This document shows, piece by piece, positions 61,906 to 64,000 of a stretch of 64,000 bases of DNA; the first letter of the stretch is position 1, and each line of letters begins with the position of its first letter. Below the pieces are notes generated by a model. The model did no database searches. It was not told the origin of the DNA and worked only from the letters and a program-made list of their open reading frames with translations. The stretch comes from Spisula solida. Its lineage: Eukaryota > Mollusca > Bivalvia > Venerida > Mactridae. The DNA lies in NCBI GenBank assembly GCA_947247005.1, contig OX365945.1, forward strand, positions 12,592,501-12,656,500, read 5' to 3'. A program made the position numbers and the translations under genes.

Positions 61906-64000
61906 TATATGTATTTCCATAAGTACATACCCATGTAAGACGAGGTCATGTTTTACCTTAATATCAGAAAAGTACACTGTACCTTATTGCTCCATTTAAC
62001 TTACAAAATATCTTTGTTAAATTTTAGGTTTAGGTAAACTTTTCTCATAAACTGTTGGAGCTATTGCTTTGAAACGTTTAAAACTTGTTCACCATCAAAA
62101 CCTGACTCTGTAAAATTAGACCCATAACTCCATCCTGCCTGTTGGAAGAATTACGGCCCGTTTTGGACATAGAACATATCTTGGTGAGATTTTATGTTTA
62201 GGATAACTTTTCCAAAAAAGATTAAAACTTTTGCTTTGGAAAGGAATACACCTTTTAACCATTAATACCTCACTCTGTTAGGCAAGACATAACTGCCCTA
62301 CTTTATGCAAGGGTAATGGGTCTTTTTTACAGTGACAGTGATCAGATGAGCCTCTGCACCTGCAAGGTGGTGCTTTTGTTATTTTTAGCTTATAATATAT
62401 AGATCGACAAGTTCTCATAATATCTGATAGGTTTGGTAATAGTGTAACCTTGCCAATATTTCATTTTCCTTTGATGTCTCGTCTCATTTTCACTTACATG
62501 TTTCAATATGTTGTTCAAACTCCATGGAATTCTTATTAAAACTGAGTCAACATTGTTTGTTAGCTGCGTTACTCCTGTGATAATCTCCATGTTATAGTAC
62601 ATTGTAATACACAAAGTCTTTTTCTAGGATTACAACTAGTACTTACACTCAAAATTCTCAAATAATGTTATTATTGAAAATATGTAATACACTGATAAAT
62701 AACTAATACTGAGAAAATAGGCCACCAATACACATGTAGCACTATTTTTACAGATTATCGGACATTCTTGTTCTTAGATAGCCCTGACTATGAACATCGA
62801 AATATTGAATTTGTCTAAGTTTTCTGTTTCCAGAGTGAGAGAAAGCATTCTTTGTAATTCCGGAACAGAAAAATTCTGTCGTATGTAATCATCCGGTTTT
62901 ATTCCTGCCTAATTTGCCAATTACCTCAATATCATGCCTGGTACATGTATAGCTGACAACGTCTATTGTCAGTTGTGTCATAGACATCAAACTGGAACTC
63001 CTAATAAAATCTACTAACGCTAAGAACAGTCCATATGTTCCAACAAACGGACTTGGATGGTCGATGTTCCGATGTGGAAGAATTCGTCGAGACTATTTTG
63101 ACCGTATAAAACGCCAAAACTGTGGGTTGAGATTATTCGACGCCCTGCACAGGTATTAAGAAGTATCCAGAAAACCATACATATTAAACCATCACATCCT
63201 TGGATTACACAGGACACATGAGATTACATGATCAACAGTATCAGTGTTATAAACACGTGACAGACGGGCATTTTTAACACCTAAACTCAGAGCGAACAAA
63301 TGATTGAAACATAGCACAACAAATTGATGTATCAGCTCAATCAATATGGAAACAGGGTAGCACACTTGTAGGTGGTGTGAATGCCTTTCTAGTAAACAGT
63401 CCAGTTAGTTGTTCCAGACAATCAAATTACTGGACTAGTATTCACAAGGCATCTTAAGGGAAAACTTAAATAGTTTTAACTTAATGTAACATATTTAGCT
63501 GCACGGTCACGCATACATGCCAAGCACTCCACTTAAAGTGGAGTTGCTCCACCTGTTGTTAAATAAATATTTGATTTTCCGATTTAACCCACCTTTACTC
63601 TGGATTTTAGATCTAGTATTTTGTGGCCATTGGTTGTTATTAGCAAATATATTACCAAATGAAACTAACTGACACCTTTTGAAGTGTCACATTGTTTATG
63701 TGGTATTATTAAGTTAGATTTCCGTTACCACTCCACTTTTTGATTTTGGAAACTTGGCAGGTATAATTAAAAATGAATATCTTGATTTTCCTGTTTATAG
63801 CTGATACACTTAAGGAAACTTTAAGATTTTAAGAAAATTCTATGTTTTCCCATAAAATGCTTGATGAATACCACCACTGACCTAGGATTGGTAACATCCG
63901 CAGTAGTACCGCAATGGCTTGTCCCTGTGTCGAAACTCTTTTTATTTTTCTGAGCAGACTATGTCTAAGGTTAGGCTAAATGCAGATGATAGGCCTTGTG
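61906..64000. other. DNA downstream of CPSF2; no recognised gene
   Basis: 62020-62370 is a diverged member of the 27010/55140 repeat family (GGTTTAGGTAAACTTTTCTC, TTGTTCACCATCAAAACCT, ending GTTATTTTTAGCT). 63000-63300 is slightly GC-richer with a 65-codon minus-strand ORF that I cannot assign. A perfect-arm hairpin ACTCCACTTAAAGTGGAGT lies near 63528-63546. The remainder shows nothing specific. Confidence 0.6.

Overview
The window is animal nuclear DNA, very probably from a bivalve mollusc. It is AT-rich, has spliceosomal introns (GT..AG) and is crowded with dispersed repeats. Several of these have the look of bivalve repeats: ~145-bp tandem cores between AGCTCACCTGTCA and GGGCCCTTTGGGCCC ends, SINEs, and many small inverted-repeat elements. 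The bivalve assignment is an inference from repeat style and protein divergence; no marker gene proves it.

One gene is recognised with confidence. The + strand carries the 3' half of CPSF2 (CPSF100), the catalytically inactive metallo-beta-lactamase/beta-CASP partner of the CPSF73 endonuclease in mRNA 3'-end cleavage and in histone pre-mRNA processing. Twelve exons between 16915 and 61804 join in frame (1,293 nt, 430 residues plus stop) with consistent splice phases. They cover the end of the beta-CASP/MBL region, an acidic linker, the conserved mPSF-interaction segment, the second MBL-side part and the C-terminal domain, ending in the family's YAIV C-terminus. An AATAAA signal lies 96 bases after the stop. 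Exons for the N-terminal ~350 residues were not found and should lie upstream of base 1.

Layout: 1-16914, upstream intron with a 2.4-kb minisatellite (5978-8408), a foldback element (11762-12182) and a TTCATGAA-rich element (13637-15445). 16915-18939, first two exons. 18940-35638, a 16.7-kb intron with two inverted-repeat elements, a 145-bp-core element, a 39-bp minisatellite, a SINE and an exon-like open segment (29917-30069) whose phases fit the flanking CPSF2 exons. 35639-51822, seven exons separated by repeat-rich introns. 51823-60492, introns with a 22-bp minisatellite and a repeat array broken by an apparent solo LTR. 60493-61905, the last two exons and the poly(A) signal. 61906-64000, downstream DNA with no recognised gene.

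The most interesting observations are the in-phase cassette-like exon, a duplicated in-frame acceptor at 35602/35638, two copies of one small inverted-repeat element each ending 23-24 bases before a CPSF2 exon, an exon bracketed by direct repeats, and two minisatellites whose units are not multiples of three yet leave all three minus-strand frames largely open.
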